Shown here: piece after piece, positions 1 through 11,073 of the stretch
Layout: the number at the start of each line of letters is the position of its first letter
Position numbering within the stretch: position 1 is the first letter of the stretch
Source: Endothia cerciana
Lineage: Eukaryota > Ascomycota > Sordariomycetes > Diaporthales > Cryphonectriaceae
Assembly (NCBI GenBank): GCA_026119935.1
Contig: JALRMH010000003.1
Location: forward strand, 682,001-746,000
Reading direction: 5' to 3'
DNA: 64,000 nt
Position numbers and translations under genes: made by a program
The notes under the pieces: model-generated
What the model was told of the DNA's origin: nothing
Database searches by the model: none
What the model saw: the letters and a program-made list of their open reading frames with translations, nothing else

Positions 1-1
1 G

Positions 2-1348
2 CTCTTCTACAAGCACGTCACCAAAACGCTGCCTCCCAGCTTCACGGGTTTCCCGAGGCAAGCGGAGATCCGGTACTATGTCAAGGTGACGATACAAAGG
101 CCGGGATTTTTTAAAGAGAACTTCAGGCAGCAGCTCGGATTCAAGTTCCTGCCCATCGAGCCACCACGGCCACCAGCCACGAACCAGGAAGCCTACGCTA
201 GACGGCCGTTCACCTTTCGGCCGAAGAGTCCTGGTCTGGGCGGCCCCTCGACGCCGCCCTTGAACTCGAGGAAGAGCTCCATGTTTGGGCGGAAGTCGAC
301 CGCCCAATCGCTCGAAGTCAACGGCTCATCACCAAACGCCGACCAGCCGCCGTCGGTGGAGCTATCTGCCCGCCTCCCACACCCCTCGGTCCTCACCTGT
401 AACAAACCTATCCCGCTCCGCCTCATCGCCAAGAAGCTCACCGACAGTCGGGCAGAGTGCTACCTGACCTCATTACAAATTGAGCTCGTGGGCACCACTG
501 TCGTACGGGCCCAGGACCTCATCAACACTGTGACAACAAAATGGGTCGTCGTCTCAAGGCATAGTCTTGCTATTCCCTTGCAGAGAGGCCCCGATGATGC
601 AGTAGGCCAGGAGATGGATATCAATCAGGTGCTTTGGGATACGAAGCCCCTTCCGAACACTGTGATGCCTAGCTTCCTCACATGCAACCTCAAACGAACA
701 TACGCCCTCGAAATCAGGCTGGGCGTGAGCTGGGGAAAGCCACCAGGCACAACGTCCGCCATACCCGACGAGACGGCCTCACTCTCCTCCAGAACATCAG
801 GTCTGAGTTTGAAGAAGGGAAAGGGAAAGGGAAAGGGAAAGGGCAAAGGCCACGCCGTACCCGATCTGTCCCAGACGCTCTTCCTCCCGTTGCATTTCAG
901 CTCGGTCCAGGTCTACTCCGGCCTGACGCCACCCGAGAGCCTAGCGCAGGTCACCATGAAGAGCCGTAGGCAGCAGGCGCGCACGCAGTCACAGATACAT
1001 ACACAATCTCCAAGGCCGTCGCCACGACCGAACGCGGTCTCATCGCAGTCGAGCCCGGCGCTGCCGCCTAGACAACAACAGGACCCGCTCTACCCGCCGC
1101 AACTGCAGCCGGGGCAGGTGGCAGTGCAGGCCTCGACTTCTGGGAGCCCTGCTGTCGGCAGTGGCGGAGAAGGAAGAGTAGGCGAGGAGGCCTTTGAGGG
1201 GATCGCGCCGCCGTCGTACGACGATGCGCCGCCTAGCTATGACGAGGCGATGGCGGACGTCCTGGGACCGGTCTCGACGGAGGGGCGGCCGGCGTGGAGT
1301 GGCGTCACGAACGAGAATGCGCCGGATACACTGGCGGAGAAGAATTGA
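2..1348 (+). CDS. Arrestin-like (alpha-arrestin) protein, 5' end outside window
   Basis: The frame is open from base 2, so the gene starts upstream; 448 residues are visible. The first residues (LPPSFTGFPRQAEIRYYVKV, then a QRPGFF stretch) have the pattern of the end of an arrestin N-terminal domain. The next part (about residues 110-300) fits the arrestin C-terminal domain. The tail is low complexity, with a KG-repeat near residues 272-282 encoded by a GGGAAA microsatellite. Near residues 403-414 are two adjacent PPSY motifs. In fungal alpha-arrestins PPxY motifs recruit Rsp5/HulA-type ubiquitin ligases, so a role as an adaptor for ubiquitination and endocytosis of plasma-membrane transporters is inferred from family knowledge. 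The particular cargo cannot be told. A run of 13 G follows directly after the TGA stop. Confidence 0.85.
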   Translation, partial: LFYKHVTKTLPPSFTGFPRQAEIRYYVKVTIQRPGFFKENFRQQLGFKFLPIEPPRPPATNQEAYARRPFTFRPKSPGLGGPSTPPLNSRKSSMFGRKSTAQSLEVNGSSPNADQPPSVELSARLPHPSVLTCNKPIPLRLIAKKLTDSRAECYLTSLQIELVGTTVVRAQDLINTVTTKWVVVSRHSLAIPLQRGPDDAVGQEMDINQVLWDTKPLPNTVMPSFLTCNLKRTYALEIRLGVSWGKPPGTTSAIPDETASLSSRTSGLSLKKGKGKGKGKGKGHAVPDLSQTLFLPLHFSSVQVYSGLTPPESLAQVTMKSRRQQARTQSQIHTQSPRPSPRPNAVSSQSSPALPPRQQQDPLYPPQLQPGQVAVQASTSGSPAVGSGGEGRVGEEAFEGIAPPSYDDAPPSYDEAMADVLGPVSTEGRPAWSGVTNENAPDTLAEKN

Positions 1349-3524
1349 GGGGGGGGGGGGGCAGCGCATACGCTATATGTCTTCGATCGGTGCGCTGGTC
1401 ACATGGGAGAGCTTCTTGTAAGACTTGAGACATGGAGGGCAGAGGGATTCCCATGGGAGGCTTGATGCGGAGTGGTGGTCGTTGAAAAGCGTCGAATTAC
1501 TTACTCGTTTCTTCACAGATACCCATGAATATTATCTGAGCAATACATATCTGAATCGACAAACATGATACCAAAGACACAAGAATCTGTGTGTATTTCT
1601 CAATCCGGTATGAGGGGGGTAGAAGGACCCCAGTCCATCATCATTCGGCTTGCATATGTCGGGTGGGCAGAGGGCCCTCGCTAGACCATTTGGTCAGCCG
1701 AATTCGCCGGCTGGGGAACTTAAGATGCGCTGCCAGGTGGATACCAAGCGAAGGTCTGTAGTTGTTAACAATATCGCGTGATGGGCCATACTCCCCGGTC
1801 AAAGTTTTCAGAAGCGAATTCCCTTTTCTGTCGTTATTTGATCCTGCCCTGTGTAAGCTTTGGCAGTCCAACCCACACCGTAGTAACCTCCCGGAGTAAA
1901 TATAGGGGACTAGGAAGCAGCCAACGCAGGACAGACCGGGGCGGGGGGACATACGATTCCCATCCAAATGACCCCCGGGCGAGATTCTCATACTCCGGTG
2001 TCTGAAGCTGACGGTCTTCCAGCCTGGACACGTCCTACACGCCTCCTCGAGACCAGGCCCGCAGGAGACTTTACGAATACCCACTGCTGGCACGTCGATT
2101 CCAGAGCCGGGGTCCATCGTCGACGAGGAGAGCGGGTGGAGCTCTTGCTAACCGCGACGTGGGCATGTACTTCCCCCCCAATGATACGGTACGCGAGGCT
2201 GTTTCTCTTGTTGTTTTTCTTCTTCTCTTGCCATATTAAGCGTATACAACGATCTAGAAGGAGGTCTTGACTAAGTTTCTATTATTGACAATACATGTCA
2301 GGGAAAGGCCGCCGCCAGGCTGGCGGACGGGTTGCGTGTACGATGGGTGAGCTCTGCAATCAAACGGCCGACTTAGATACCTAGGTGCAGGCAGGCGCTG
2401 GGCTGTATCAGGATCCAGCAGAACAAATCCATTTCAGTTGTAGATGATCACATCAGTTGCTTTTGTAGGGTGTCTGGGGTTTGGGTGTGATCGCGTACGT
2501 AACAGACCGGCGGTTGCCATATTGCTAGGTTTACAGGGCGGGAAAAAAGTCAATTGTCATCAATCAAACATGCCGCCGTCGTCCCATCATGATATGGTTT
2601 GCTTAACACGTTCACAACACCCGATTCCCTTCTTAGCCTCCCAATTAGCACCTTCTGTACGAGTGTTAGGACTGCTTTGGTTCCAAACCCTGCTCTAATT
2701 GGCCGGGACTGCATTTCGAAGCACATAGGTTGCCCTGCAGCTTCGCATTGTAAAGCTCGCAGAGGATGCGGCTCGTCCCCCACACCCGGGTGGAGCTGTA
2801 TGAGGCGGATGTCGTCTGCCAGCTCTAGGGGCGGACCCGGGCAGGTCAACTGATGGGAGGTGTGGGTGGCAGCAGCCTGGAGTCGCGATATCGTGTACGG
2901 GTAGTTCGATGGCATCAGGCTGTTGTCGTTGCTAGAATATCACAATCGGCGAAGCTCAGTCTTACTTCGCTCTGGTTGCTTTGGTCTAACAAGATCCACC
3001 TGCAGTGAAATCTTCATCCGGAGCTATATAATTATACCAAATTAGGTAGCAACTCGGAGTTCGAGCGTGGTTATATAACATTTGTTGGCATAGCAAAGCA
3101 AGTCGGATTTGAGCCACGTAGCTTGGTCATGGTGTAGAGGGCCCGCTCTCTGCGAGGGCTGCTCCTATCTCCCATGCCTAAGTGGCGGCCCCAGGGCTGG
3201 CGAAAAAGAGAACACAACATGATAAAAGTCGTGAGAAGATTGCTTGACAAGAAATTTATCCTTTGCAATCTGTATGCTGAAGAAAAATTCTATATCTGTC
3301 TCCTGCCCGTTACCCCCCTTTTTTTCTTCCTTTTCCTTTGTTTTTTTTCCTTTTCCGGACGACATTAGAGTTTCTCCCGGGTGGGGGGGGGGCGCTTCGT
3401 TCGAGTCGTCTGTCTACTGCTAGGGTTCGGGGTTCTCAACGCCCGCCTGATGTCTGTCCCCAGTCCTCACCGTCCCAATCTCTGGGGAGATCAGCCCACC
3501 AGAAACACCGCATATTTTATCACC
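1349..3524. other. Intergenic spacer, no gene seen
   Basis: Begins with 13 consecutive G bases right after the arrestin stop codon. The rest is mixed-composition sequence with only short, unconvincing reading frames on both strands. A pyrimidine-rich T/C stretch lies near 3313-3356, about 170-210 bp upstream of the next start codon, and may belong to its promoter or leader. A 9-10 base G run lies near 3383. I see no tRNA or transposon ends. Confidence 0.6.
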
Positions 3525-3928
3525 ATGGCCCCTCAGAGAGGCAGCCTCAACCCAAGGGTAGGTGGTCCTGGTGTGAAAAAGAAGCTCCGATTGTCACTGC
3601 CGCCCACCGCTGACGCCTCCAGTCCCGCAGAGCGTCATGGCCCCCCTGGCGGCCTTCACAATGGCCACGGTCCTCTTCGTGTAAGGCTGACGGGCGTCCG
3701 GCCGGGGCGCAGACACACTGCCCGGTGATTTGGAAAGGAATATCCAAGATACTGACCGGTCTTCTGTCCACAGGTGGACTCGCTCGTCTATCCAGGCCGC
3801 CAAGGTCAACCGGGTGAGTCCTCCCCCGCGCGCTGACGCTCGAGCGTCCTTGCCGCTGCTGACGGCCCAAGCAGGCCAACAGGACACAGGAGTACAAGAA
3901 CGAAAGGGCCTCAGGTTCCGGTTCCTGA
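3525..3928 (+). CDS. Small conserved-looking single-pass membrane protein (59 aa, four exons)
   Basis: Four exons give a continuous 59-residue protein: 3525-3557, 3631-3680, 3774-3813 and 3875-3928. The introns (73, 93 and 61 bp) start GTAGGT, GTAAGG and GTGAGT and end CAG, and all phases agree. The start context is CACCATGG. The protein begins MAPQRGSLNPR, has one hydrophobic segment of about 17 residues (VMAPLAAFTMATVLFVW), then a basic helix-like stretch (TRSSIQAAKVNR) and a polar tail ending SGSGS. This layout resembles small uncharacterised membrane proteins I associate with filamentous ascomycetes. No function is known to me; a mitochondrial or ER membrane location is only a guess. Three introns in so short a gene is unusual but internally consistent. 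Confidence 0.72.
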
Positions 3929-4472
3929 GGGGAACCAAGCGGGCAGGTGGGGAATACCTAGACGGGCGATGTCGGATCTCCGGGTCAGCGAGCTCGCGGT
4001 CTATCTTTCTGGGAAGGACCCGGGAGGTGCACGGCTGTCGCCGCGCCAGTGGTGTACGTGGTTCATGGGAGAAGGCGGCGAGAGGATTAACAATGTTGTG
4101 AACCTCATCTCGACCGGTTTCTTTATTACTACGGCGAGCCGGTTTGCGCTCATCGCGCGGGTTGGGTGGTACGGCTGGGCAGGTGAGGCAAGGCGAGCCC
4201 CTCTAGCTTCAGTAGGGTATCGCGAAAAGTTTCCACCTTTGAGAGCCGCTGAACATGATGCAATCTCCCCAGAGGGCGAATTCTTGGATACCAATCTTCC
4301 TACGGGAGAAGGTTGAAAGGGCCGAAGCTGGATTATCCCGTGGAAAACAAATGCCCGGGAGATAGCAGTCACCATACGAGGGCAGACGCACAGCGAAGAC
4401 ATCATTGAGGGTATGTACCACTGTCATTCTCGGATTTCTGCGACCAGTACGATGTTACTACTACTACACCCA
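3929..4472. other. Convergent intergenic region
   Basis: Lies between the 3' ends of the small membrane-protein gene and the helicase gene. A frame at 3969-4316 encodes a mildly hydrophobic peptide, but it has no recognisable family, composition or splice context, so I treat the stretch as 3' untranslated and terminator sequence. Confidence 0.5.
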
Positions 4473-7325
4473 TCACCTCCTCTGCTTAGGCATCTTTTTC
4501 TCTTCCATGGCGTCCAGTTCGTGCTTTTTATAGAAGTGCGGCGCCAATTCCCTCAGCCAGGCGACCTCGATAGGTAGACAGCTCCTCATGTACTCCTTGC
4601 TGGTCTGCACCAGCTCGTGGTAAATGACCGTCTTGGGCGGCGGGTCGATCTCCTTGAGAACGCTACTCGGGTGGATCCAGACGGTGGAGTTGTTCTTGAG
4701 CGTCCTGTACCCGTCGCCTCGTCTGTCCATCCGCGTCGCGTTGCTGAAGAACCCGGCGGTGAGGGCACGCTGGATTGGTCGGAAGTTGTTCGCGCCGCAG
4801 GACGACAGCTGCACCTCTACACGGTCGCACAGCTTGGCCAGCTGCTCGCGAACGTCTCGCGCCCTTGTGAGCGACCGCTGTTGCAGGAAGTTCTCACGTG
4901 ACCATATGGGCGAGAAGTCACTCTCCACCCATTGATTCCAGATGTTAAGAAGTGTGAGGTGATCGCCACCCTCCTTGACGGTGAAGCGGCGTCGGGCGGA
5001 GTCTGCGTGGATCTTCTTGTCCTTGGGTCGGAAGAACAGCGCGGCTGCTTCGTCCAGCATGGCCACAATGCTGAGCACTTCTTCAACAGCACCTTCTTTG
5101 CCGGATGCAATCACTGCTTTTGCGATCTCAGGCGCGGTTGGGAACTCGGCCATCTGTCGACCAAGGCGTGTCAGTTCTCCCTTGTGATTGAGGGCCTGTA
5201 GGGCGTAAAGGTTGTCGAGAGCAGAGATGAGGGCTTCCGTTGGTGGTGGGTCGATGAAGTCAAAGTCGAGTAGTTTCTCGATACCAAGAGACTTTAGCTG
5301 CAAAACGACGCTGTTCAGATTAGTGCGCTGGATTTCTGGCGTCGGTGACTCGTCCATCTCGTTCATGTATGAGAATTTGGTGTACAACCGGAAGCATTTG
5401 CCTGGTCCAACACGGCCAGCACGACCACTCCTCTGGTTGGCGGCAGCCCTGGAGCAGGGGACCACGTTGAGGGACGACATGCGAGTCGCCGGGTTGTAGT
5501 AGTTCTGTTTCTCATATCCAGTGTCGATGACATACACAATGTTATCAATCGTGAGTGATGTTTCTGCAATATTCGTTGCCAGAACCAGCTTGCGTGCATT
5601 CTCAGGTGTTGGTTCGAAGATCTTGGTTTGAAGTTCGCTCGGCAGATTGGCATAAATCGGACAAATGATCAGCTCTTTGATGCGACTGCCTAGCTTCCTC
5701 GCAATGTCGCTGATTTGCTGCTCGGCGGAGTCGATCTCATCTTGACCGGTGAGAAAAACCAGAATATCGCCTCTGCCCTGCGTACTGTGAATCTGAAAGA
5801 CAGTCGAGATCATGGCCGCGACGTAGTTGCTCTCTGGCTGAGGTGTGTAGTAGATGTCGACGGGATATCTGCGCCCAGGAATGTTGAAGATGGGCGCATC
5901 ATCGAAGTACGTTGCGAACTTGGCCGCGTTCATCGTGGCTGAGGAAATAAGCAGCTTCAGATCTGGCCGTTCCCTCGCCAGATCCTTCAGCAAGGCCAAC
6001 AGGATGTCCGTATTCACGCTTCGCTCGTGAGCCTCGTCGATCATGATAGCAGCGAAATCGCTGAGCAGTGGATCCGTCATGAAATGTCGCAGCAGCATAC
6101 CGTCCGTCATATACTCGAGAACCGTTTTGTCGGAGACGTTACTTTCGAATCGGATGGAATAGCCCACTTCGTTGCCCAGCTTGACACCCATTTCTTCGGC
6201 GACACGAGCAGCAACACTCATAGCAGCAACCCTTCGAGGCTGTGTACAACCAACTTTCGTCTCGTCCTTGACAAACCCACCCTCGAGGAGATACTGAGGC
6301 AGCTGGGTCGTCTTTCCGCTGCCTGTCTCTCCAACCACGACCAGAATCTGGTATTCCGTGAGCGCAGCCAAGAATTCGTCCCGGTATGCGTAGATGGGCA
6401 GGCTTTTCCGGGTCTCCTGGATCGACAGCTGTTTCTTCTCGGCGGCATCGATTTGCGCTGCGAGGTACGCTTGCTCCTGGGCCAGCTTTGGGTCCGTACC
6501 GGCCAGCTTGGCGTCCTGTATCCATTTGACGTACTGCTCCTCGTCGAAGAGGTGCTCGTATTTGCCGTCGTCTTCCAGCTCGGGTACGATGATCTGGGCC
6601 TTGGCCTTCTGTGCCTGTTCCCTCTCCCATTCCTCGTGCTCCGTGACGAACTTTTCCTGGCCGTATTCATCTCTCTCGACGTATCTCTTGTACAGTGCCT
6701 CTTCCTTCTTCTTCCTGTCGATCTTGCCCTTCTGCGTAATGTAGTCTTCGGGCATGTAGTAGCCCTCCCTGTGGTCGTCAATCCTCAGCCTCTCCTCAGC
6801 CAGCCGCAGGAGCTCCCTGTTCTTCCGGAACTCGCGACGCTCCCTCTCAGAGAGGCGTGGGTTCGTGCGCTCTTCTTCGAGCTCGTCGGCGACTTGTTTC
6901 CTCAGCAGGGCAATCTTCTCGGTCTCTCGCTTCTGCATGTAGGTCTGTCGAGAGCGTATGCGTAGATCGTCGACATCACGCATCTCGTCAGCTCGGGACT
7001 TCGCGAAGTCGTCGCGTTTGCTTCTCGAGTCTCCCCTCTCCTTCTCGCGTAGTCGCCTGTCGAGGGCATCACGCTCCGCCTTGTCGCGTGCGCCATCCGA
7101 GAGGTCTGCAGGGTCGTCATCGTGGCTGACCATTACGCGCTTGGAGGCCGACTCTTGGAACTCCGGCTCCTCATCCTCTTCCACTAGCGACTCGTCAGCC
7201 CATCTGTCGTCGTCGCGATGCCTTCGGTGGTGCTTTGACCTCTTTTGCCGATCTTTCTTCTTCTCCCTGGGTGCCTCAACAGGCTCATCATCCATAGGGA
7301 TGAGGGCGTATTTCTTGGATGCCAT
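4473..7325 (-). CDS. PRP2: DEAH-box pre-mRNA splicing helicase Prp2/Cdc28 (DHX16 type)
   Basis: Intronless 950-residue ATP-dependent RNA helicase. The first ~280 residues are highly charged (Arg/Asp/Glu, with KRSKHHRRHR near the start) and end in a GYYMPEDYI block typical of the Cdc28/DHX16 branch. The helicase core shows motif I GETGSGKTTQ (about 332-341), DEAH (about 428-431), SAT (about 460), LTGQDEID and QRSGRAGR (about 627-634), followed by the HA2 and OB-fold regions and a basic end, MPKQRR. Prp2 remodels the activated spliceosome before the first transesterification, in the nucleus. The frame is open further upstream to 7634, but I chose the Met at 7325 because it starts the family-like MASKKYALIPMDDEP and the upstream residues look like untranslated leader. 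Length and motif set match an intact gene. Confidence 0.93.
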   Translation of the reverse strand: MASKKYALIPMDDEPVEAPREKKKDRQKRSKHHRRHRDDDRWADESLVEEDEEPEFQESASKRVMVSHDDDPADLSDGARDKAERDALDRRLREKERGDSRSKRDDFAKSRADEMRDVDDLRIRSRQTYMQKRETEKIALLRKQVADELEEERTNPRLSERERREFRKNRELLRLAEERLRIDDHREGYYMPEDYITQKGKIDRKKKEEALYKRYVERDEYGQEKFVTEHEEWEREQAQKAKAQIIVPELEDDGKYEHLFDEEQYVKWIQDAKLAGTDPKLAQEQAYLAAQIDAAEKKQLSIQETRKSLPIYAYRDEFLAALTEYQILVVVGETGSGKTTQLPQYLLEGGFVKDETKVGCTQPRRVAAMSVAARVAEEMGVKLGNEVGYSIRFESNVSDKTVLEYMTDGMLLRHFMTDPLLSDFAAIMIDEAHERSVNTDILLALLKDLARERPDLKLLISSATMNAAKFATYFDDAPIFNIPGRRYPVDIYYTPQPESNYVAAMISTVFQIHSTQGRGDILVFLTGQDEIDSAEQQISDIARKLGSRIKELIICPIYANLPSELQTKIFEPTPENARKLVLATNIAETSLTIDNIVYVIDTGYEKQNYYNPATRMSSLNVVPCSRAAANQRSGRAGRVGPGKCFRLYTKFSYMNEMDESPTPEIQRTNLNSVVLQLKSLGIEKLLDFDFIDPPPTEALISALDNLYALQALNHKGELTRLGRQMAEFPTAPEIAKAVIASGKEGAVEEVLSIVAMLDEAAALFFRPKDKKIHADSARRRFTVKEGGDHLTLLNIWNQWVESDFSPIWSRENFLQQRSLTRARDVREQLAKLCDRVEVQLSSCGANNFRPIQRALTAGFFSNATRMDRRGDGYRTLKNNSTVWIHPSSVLKEIDPPPKTVIYHELVQTSKEYMRSCLPIEVAWLRELAPHFYKKHELDAMEEKKMPKQRR

Positions 7326-9556
7326 GGTGGTTTGTTGAGTGGTTAGGAAAAATGTCGGCTGCCAGCCTGGGATGGATCTTGAATTGGTAGGTGGTCTAGG
7401 CAGGGCTGTGACTAAGCCGGTTGACTCAGCACGTTCGGTGTGTTCTCTTCCCCCAAGCACCAGCCGGGTCCACCCCAAGTCTACTACTTCTTCTCCCTCT
7501 CCCTGGGACATCCTACCCGGCATGCCTGACAAGCGACTTTTCTGAAGTAAAATAGATTCTCCTATGGGATCGCCAAAGTTGACAGTGTCCCACAGGATTC
7601 CTGGTTGCTCCCCGCCTCCTGCTATAGGGATCAAGTGTTCGTCTTGGTGTGTCCTTTCGAACTTTCAATCTAGGACTGCCCGCTGTTTGGAAATTTTCCA
7701 CAGCGAAACATTGGCTGCAAAGCCCGAAGAGCTTCTACAGAAGTATTATTGGCGCCTGCTTGACCTACGAAAAGGCTTCACGCATTCTCATGACAAAGGT
7801 CAACTTTGCTACCCACATACAAAAGCAATACTGTCTTGCGAACCCTTAATCTCTTGACCATGATAGAGATGTCTGAGAGTCAGACATGTCGGCCAGAGAG
7901 GTGGACCTGGAGGATGTTGACCTTGAAGGCAACGTTTCAATTCGCCTCTGTTCTTAGAAAACCAAGTTATTGCATCCAGGAGAAGAACGGTGGCCCAGTG
8001 TGCAGCAGAGCGAGAGAGTGTGTGTTTGTGTGTGAAAGACGCTGAGAAAAGGGGAACAAGAAGAGGAACATAGCAGAAGAAGAAAATGACCATGAGTACA
8101 TATTCTGAGATCATACCAGGCTTGAGATCTGGAAGTGTATCGCAGAGCTAAGTGCATAATCCCTGTCTGCTTGTGATGCTAAAGCTTATCTCATCAGAAT
8201 CCCTTGTCGATGCCTTGACTTACAGGATCAATCATGGTGATGGTGAATTATCCGGAGGGTAAGACTGGCCTCGGGGATGGGCCTGGGGTACCTCAACGCT
8301 GTTATTGAAGTACCGCTTAGGTACTGCTTGAATATCGCTCAAGCTAGGATGCTAGCACAGAAACCTGAAGGTAACCAGACTAATAAACAATGATGAAAAA
8401 TATAAGTTTCGAATTCGCCAAACTTGAGCTAACTTGAGGGCAATGAATGCTGCGCTTAACATAGCCAATCACCCCGATCACGACCTGGGTTCTCTTCAAG
8501 GTTCTCACGCAGCGAGACATATGTTGCTGTAACCTCACCGACAATGCTGCCTTGGAAGGTGAACAGTCACTTGTAACGTAGGAGCAGATTTGCTTAACAT
8601 GCTTACGGCATCTATACAGTACCGGACCCCCACCGGGCCTTTCAAGATGAGAAACCATGAAATCGATGAAGTATCCTTGTGCGAAACGGACTATCATCAC
8701 TGGTGATTCACATCTGATTACGGAAGTCTGGTAGGCCAGGACCAGACCGCTCCCCACGATAGTTCAATGGGTCGCTAACCAATGCCGCGCAGGTCATTCA
8801 ATCTTTTTGGAGGCATCATTTTCCTTGGCCAGGCAGCTTGCAGCAGCAGCAACGCGCATACCAAAGCAAAGAGAAAAGCTTGCAAACGTAGCAGGCATAA
8901 TACTCGTAAATTGGAGCCGAGCAGGATTACGGTTCGCGCTGCCGGACAACCTCAGACTCGAAAATCCTTTGCAGAATACCTCCTTGAAGGATTGTCCCAT
9001 GGCGGTAGACTGCTGTCCTTATTACTTAGGATAAGATCAACAAGGGCTGCACACTCCGTCCAATTGCTTTCTGGATAAGTTGCCTTTTATGTGCCTTATC
9101 ATTCGTTCACTCGTTACATCGGAATCGTAAAGACTGTGTTGACCAAACCATTGCAAATTGACAGATACGTCAAAGGTCGCTTGCTATGCATGCTTAATTG
9201 ATTAATATGGACTGCTCAAGCATCCGTTGTAACACTGAATGAATGGAATATTATATGTAAATAGAGGCTCTTCAAGCCCTTGAGATAGACTGATGGAAAT
9301 CAAGCTTCATCACACTCTTTTATATTCAACCATCACCACGCCCTGCCCTACACTTCGAAATCTTTTGCCAAGACACCAAACAGAAAGTCTTTGGAGTTCG
9401 TGAGCAGTTCACGCCACGGAAAAGGAGGTCTCTTTGCGCTGCTGCCTTACTGTTTTTGTCGCACAGCGCATTTCGGGGGAAGAATCATGATAATCCCAAA
9501 AAGCAAAACACGAATGACCACACATACATATACATATATATATATATATATAACTA
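7326..9556. other. AT-rich intergenic region beside the transposon
   Basis: Upstream region of the helicase gene, then sequence that becomes clearly more A+T rich toward 9550. No gene-like frame was found: the 8380-8757 minus frame is featureless. A (TA)n run occupies about 9532-9552 immediately before the mariner insertion, which fits insertion into a TA-rich target. Confidence 0.55.
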
Positions 9557-9587
9557 CAGACGTCGCCGCCAAAATACGTGATTAAGC
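9557..9587 (+). repeat. Left terminal inverted repeat of the mariner element
   Basis: Perfect 31-bp match to the reverse complement of the right end. Beyond base 9587 the similarity continues (ATTAAGCGAG, then ACAGGGAT), but only if 10 bases (AAGATTAAGC-like, about 9588-9597) are skipped. The left end therefore carries a short internal duplication of ATTAAGC(A/G)AG. Confidence 0.92.
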
Positions 9588-9705
9588 AAGATTAAGCGAG
9601 ACAGGGATTAACCCTGGTTAATCCACTTTTAGCGGGAAACCCTAGTAAAAAGGATGCTCAGAGATTCTCACGAGTCTGACAAGAACTAAACAAAACAACA
9701 ACTTT

Positions 9706-10778
9706 ATGGCGAACTACGGTATTGCGACGAGGGCCCAGGTCCTAGGCCTTCTTGCCGTCGGCTTTCAAAACAACCAAATCCATCAGATAACTGGAGTCCC
9801 ACTTTAGACGCAACGACGATGGTGGGATAAAGCCGTCGAACTTGGCTGGAATCCCTGGCAACTTCCATGCTCAGTTCTTGATATCTATGTCGTCGATGCT
9901 CCTCGGACTGGACGACCTCGTCGTCGCGACGAGAAAAGTGCTGAAGTACTTGATATTGTCCAGAAAGATCAATATAGGAGAGAACTAACATATAATCTTC
10001 TCGCCGAAGCAGTTAACACCAAGATCTCCGGAAGGACAGTCCACCGGATTCTAAAAGAGGCTAGATTATCAAAGACTAAGCCGACACAGAAGCCAGGCTT
10101 GTTTTTCATGGAAAGCGAAAGGGCCTTATCATATCTGGCGGCCTAAGACAAAGGTAGAAAAAAAGGCAGCGAAGAAAGAGCTTGAGGAGTTAAATAATGA
10201 AATTAAACCGATACTAAGAGGAGAATAGCAAAAGAAGGAGGGTGGACGATATACTACAGCGAAAGCAGCAGACCCTCAGCATACCCAATACTAAGCCTAG
10301 CGACAGACAGAGGCAACAGGGAAGCTTATACAACAAGAAGGAAAAGGCATCGACTGGTACCAGTACCAGAAAGAGATCCTTCTCGACAAGTTAATTCTAT
10401 TTGCAAAAGAGCTTAGCCCAGATATACTAGTCTAAGAGGACAAGGTACCTAGCTATACACATGCTATGCAAGCTGGGCTTTTTGCTGACTATAGTGTTAA
10501 ACAGCTTTTCTGGTGTGGTAATTCTCCTGACTTGAATATGATTGAACCTGTCTGGCCAGAAATGGAAAGGAGGACAATAAAGAAGGGTGCACCGCAAAAT
10601 CGTCTCTCGCCGCTGAGAAGGCCTGGAGAGAATGCTGGTAGAATTTCGGGTTGGAAAAGCTCCGTCGATTTATTGAAAGAGTCCCTTGGCATATTAAACA
10701 GATTATCCGTTGCAACGGCGGAAACGAATATATTGAGGGGAGAAATAAGGAGGAAAAGGACGAATGCCGTCGTTTGAT
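9706..10778 (+). pseudogene. Broken Tc1/mariner transposase
   Basis: Translation from the ATG at 9706 begins MANYGIATRAQVLGLL and runs into a helix-turn-helix-like region (QNNQIHQITGVP, then TQRRWW). A second HTH-like part follows with GRPRRRDEKSAEV and SGRTVHRILKEARL. In-frame stops occur at the TAG after GVPL (about 9805) and the TAA after LAA (about 10144), and further downstream. Near the end SPDLNMIEPVWPEME is the last-acidic block of Tc1-type DDE/DDD transposases (N-P-I-E-x-x-W-like). Several stops are one C-to-T change away from CAG or CAA, as expected of RIP or deamination at CpA. The middle catalytic region is too eroded to align by eye. Confidence 0.85.
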
Positions 10779-10878
10779 GGCTACAATGAAGGCTTTTCCT
10801 TTGATCAGATGTTGAGGGTATCTTCTTTCAGTACTAGGTAGTAGTGCAAGTGGGTACTCTGGTCATATCCCTGTTCTC

Positions 10879-10909
10879 GCTTAATCACGTATTTTGGCGG
10901 CGACGTCTG
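10879..10909 (-). repeat. Right terminal inverted repeat of the mariner element
   Basis: Reverse-complement match of the left end, with the outer TA target copy at 10910-10911. Inward similarity extends to about 10865 (reverse complement of GCGAGAACAGGGAT), giving a repeat of about 45 bp if the left-end duplication is allowed for. Confidence 0.92.
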
Positions 10910-11073
10910 TACATACACTTCACAAAAAAAAAACCAAAAAACCCTTTTCTGGTGCTGTCCCGGCCAGGCCTTCGGTCGAGATAATAATCAATGCAGAACT
11001 TCCCGATGCAGTAAAACGCCAATCGGATCAGGGTATGTTACATTAAATCATCCCTCCCCAACCCTCCGTAAGC

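Larger units (their letters stand above)
9557..10909 (+). mobile_element. Degenerate Tc1/mariner-type DNA transposon (1,353 bp)
   Basis: The ends are matching 31-bp inverted repeats (9557-9587 and 10879-10909), beginning CAGACGTCGCCGCCAAAATA. Both are flanked by TA (9555-9556 and 10910-10911), the target duplication expected of Tc1/mariner elements. Inside is a transposase-like reading frame in the plus direction broken by several stop codons. Size, TIR length and TA target all match a single-gene mariner element. The copy cannot encode its own active transposase. Confidence 0.9.

Noticed and set aside
6027..6965. 312-codon plus frame opposite the Prp2 helicase
   Set aside because: No family features; the helicase motifs on the other strand are unambiguous.
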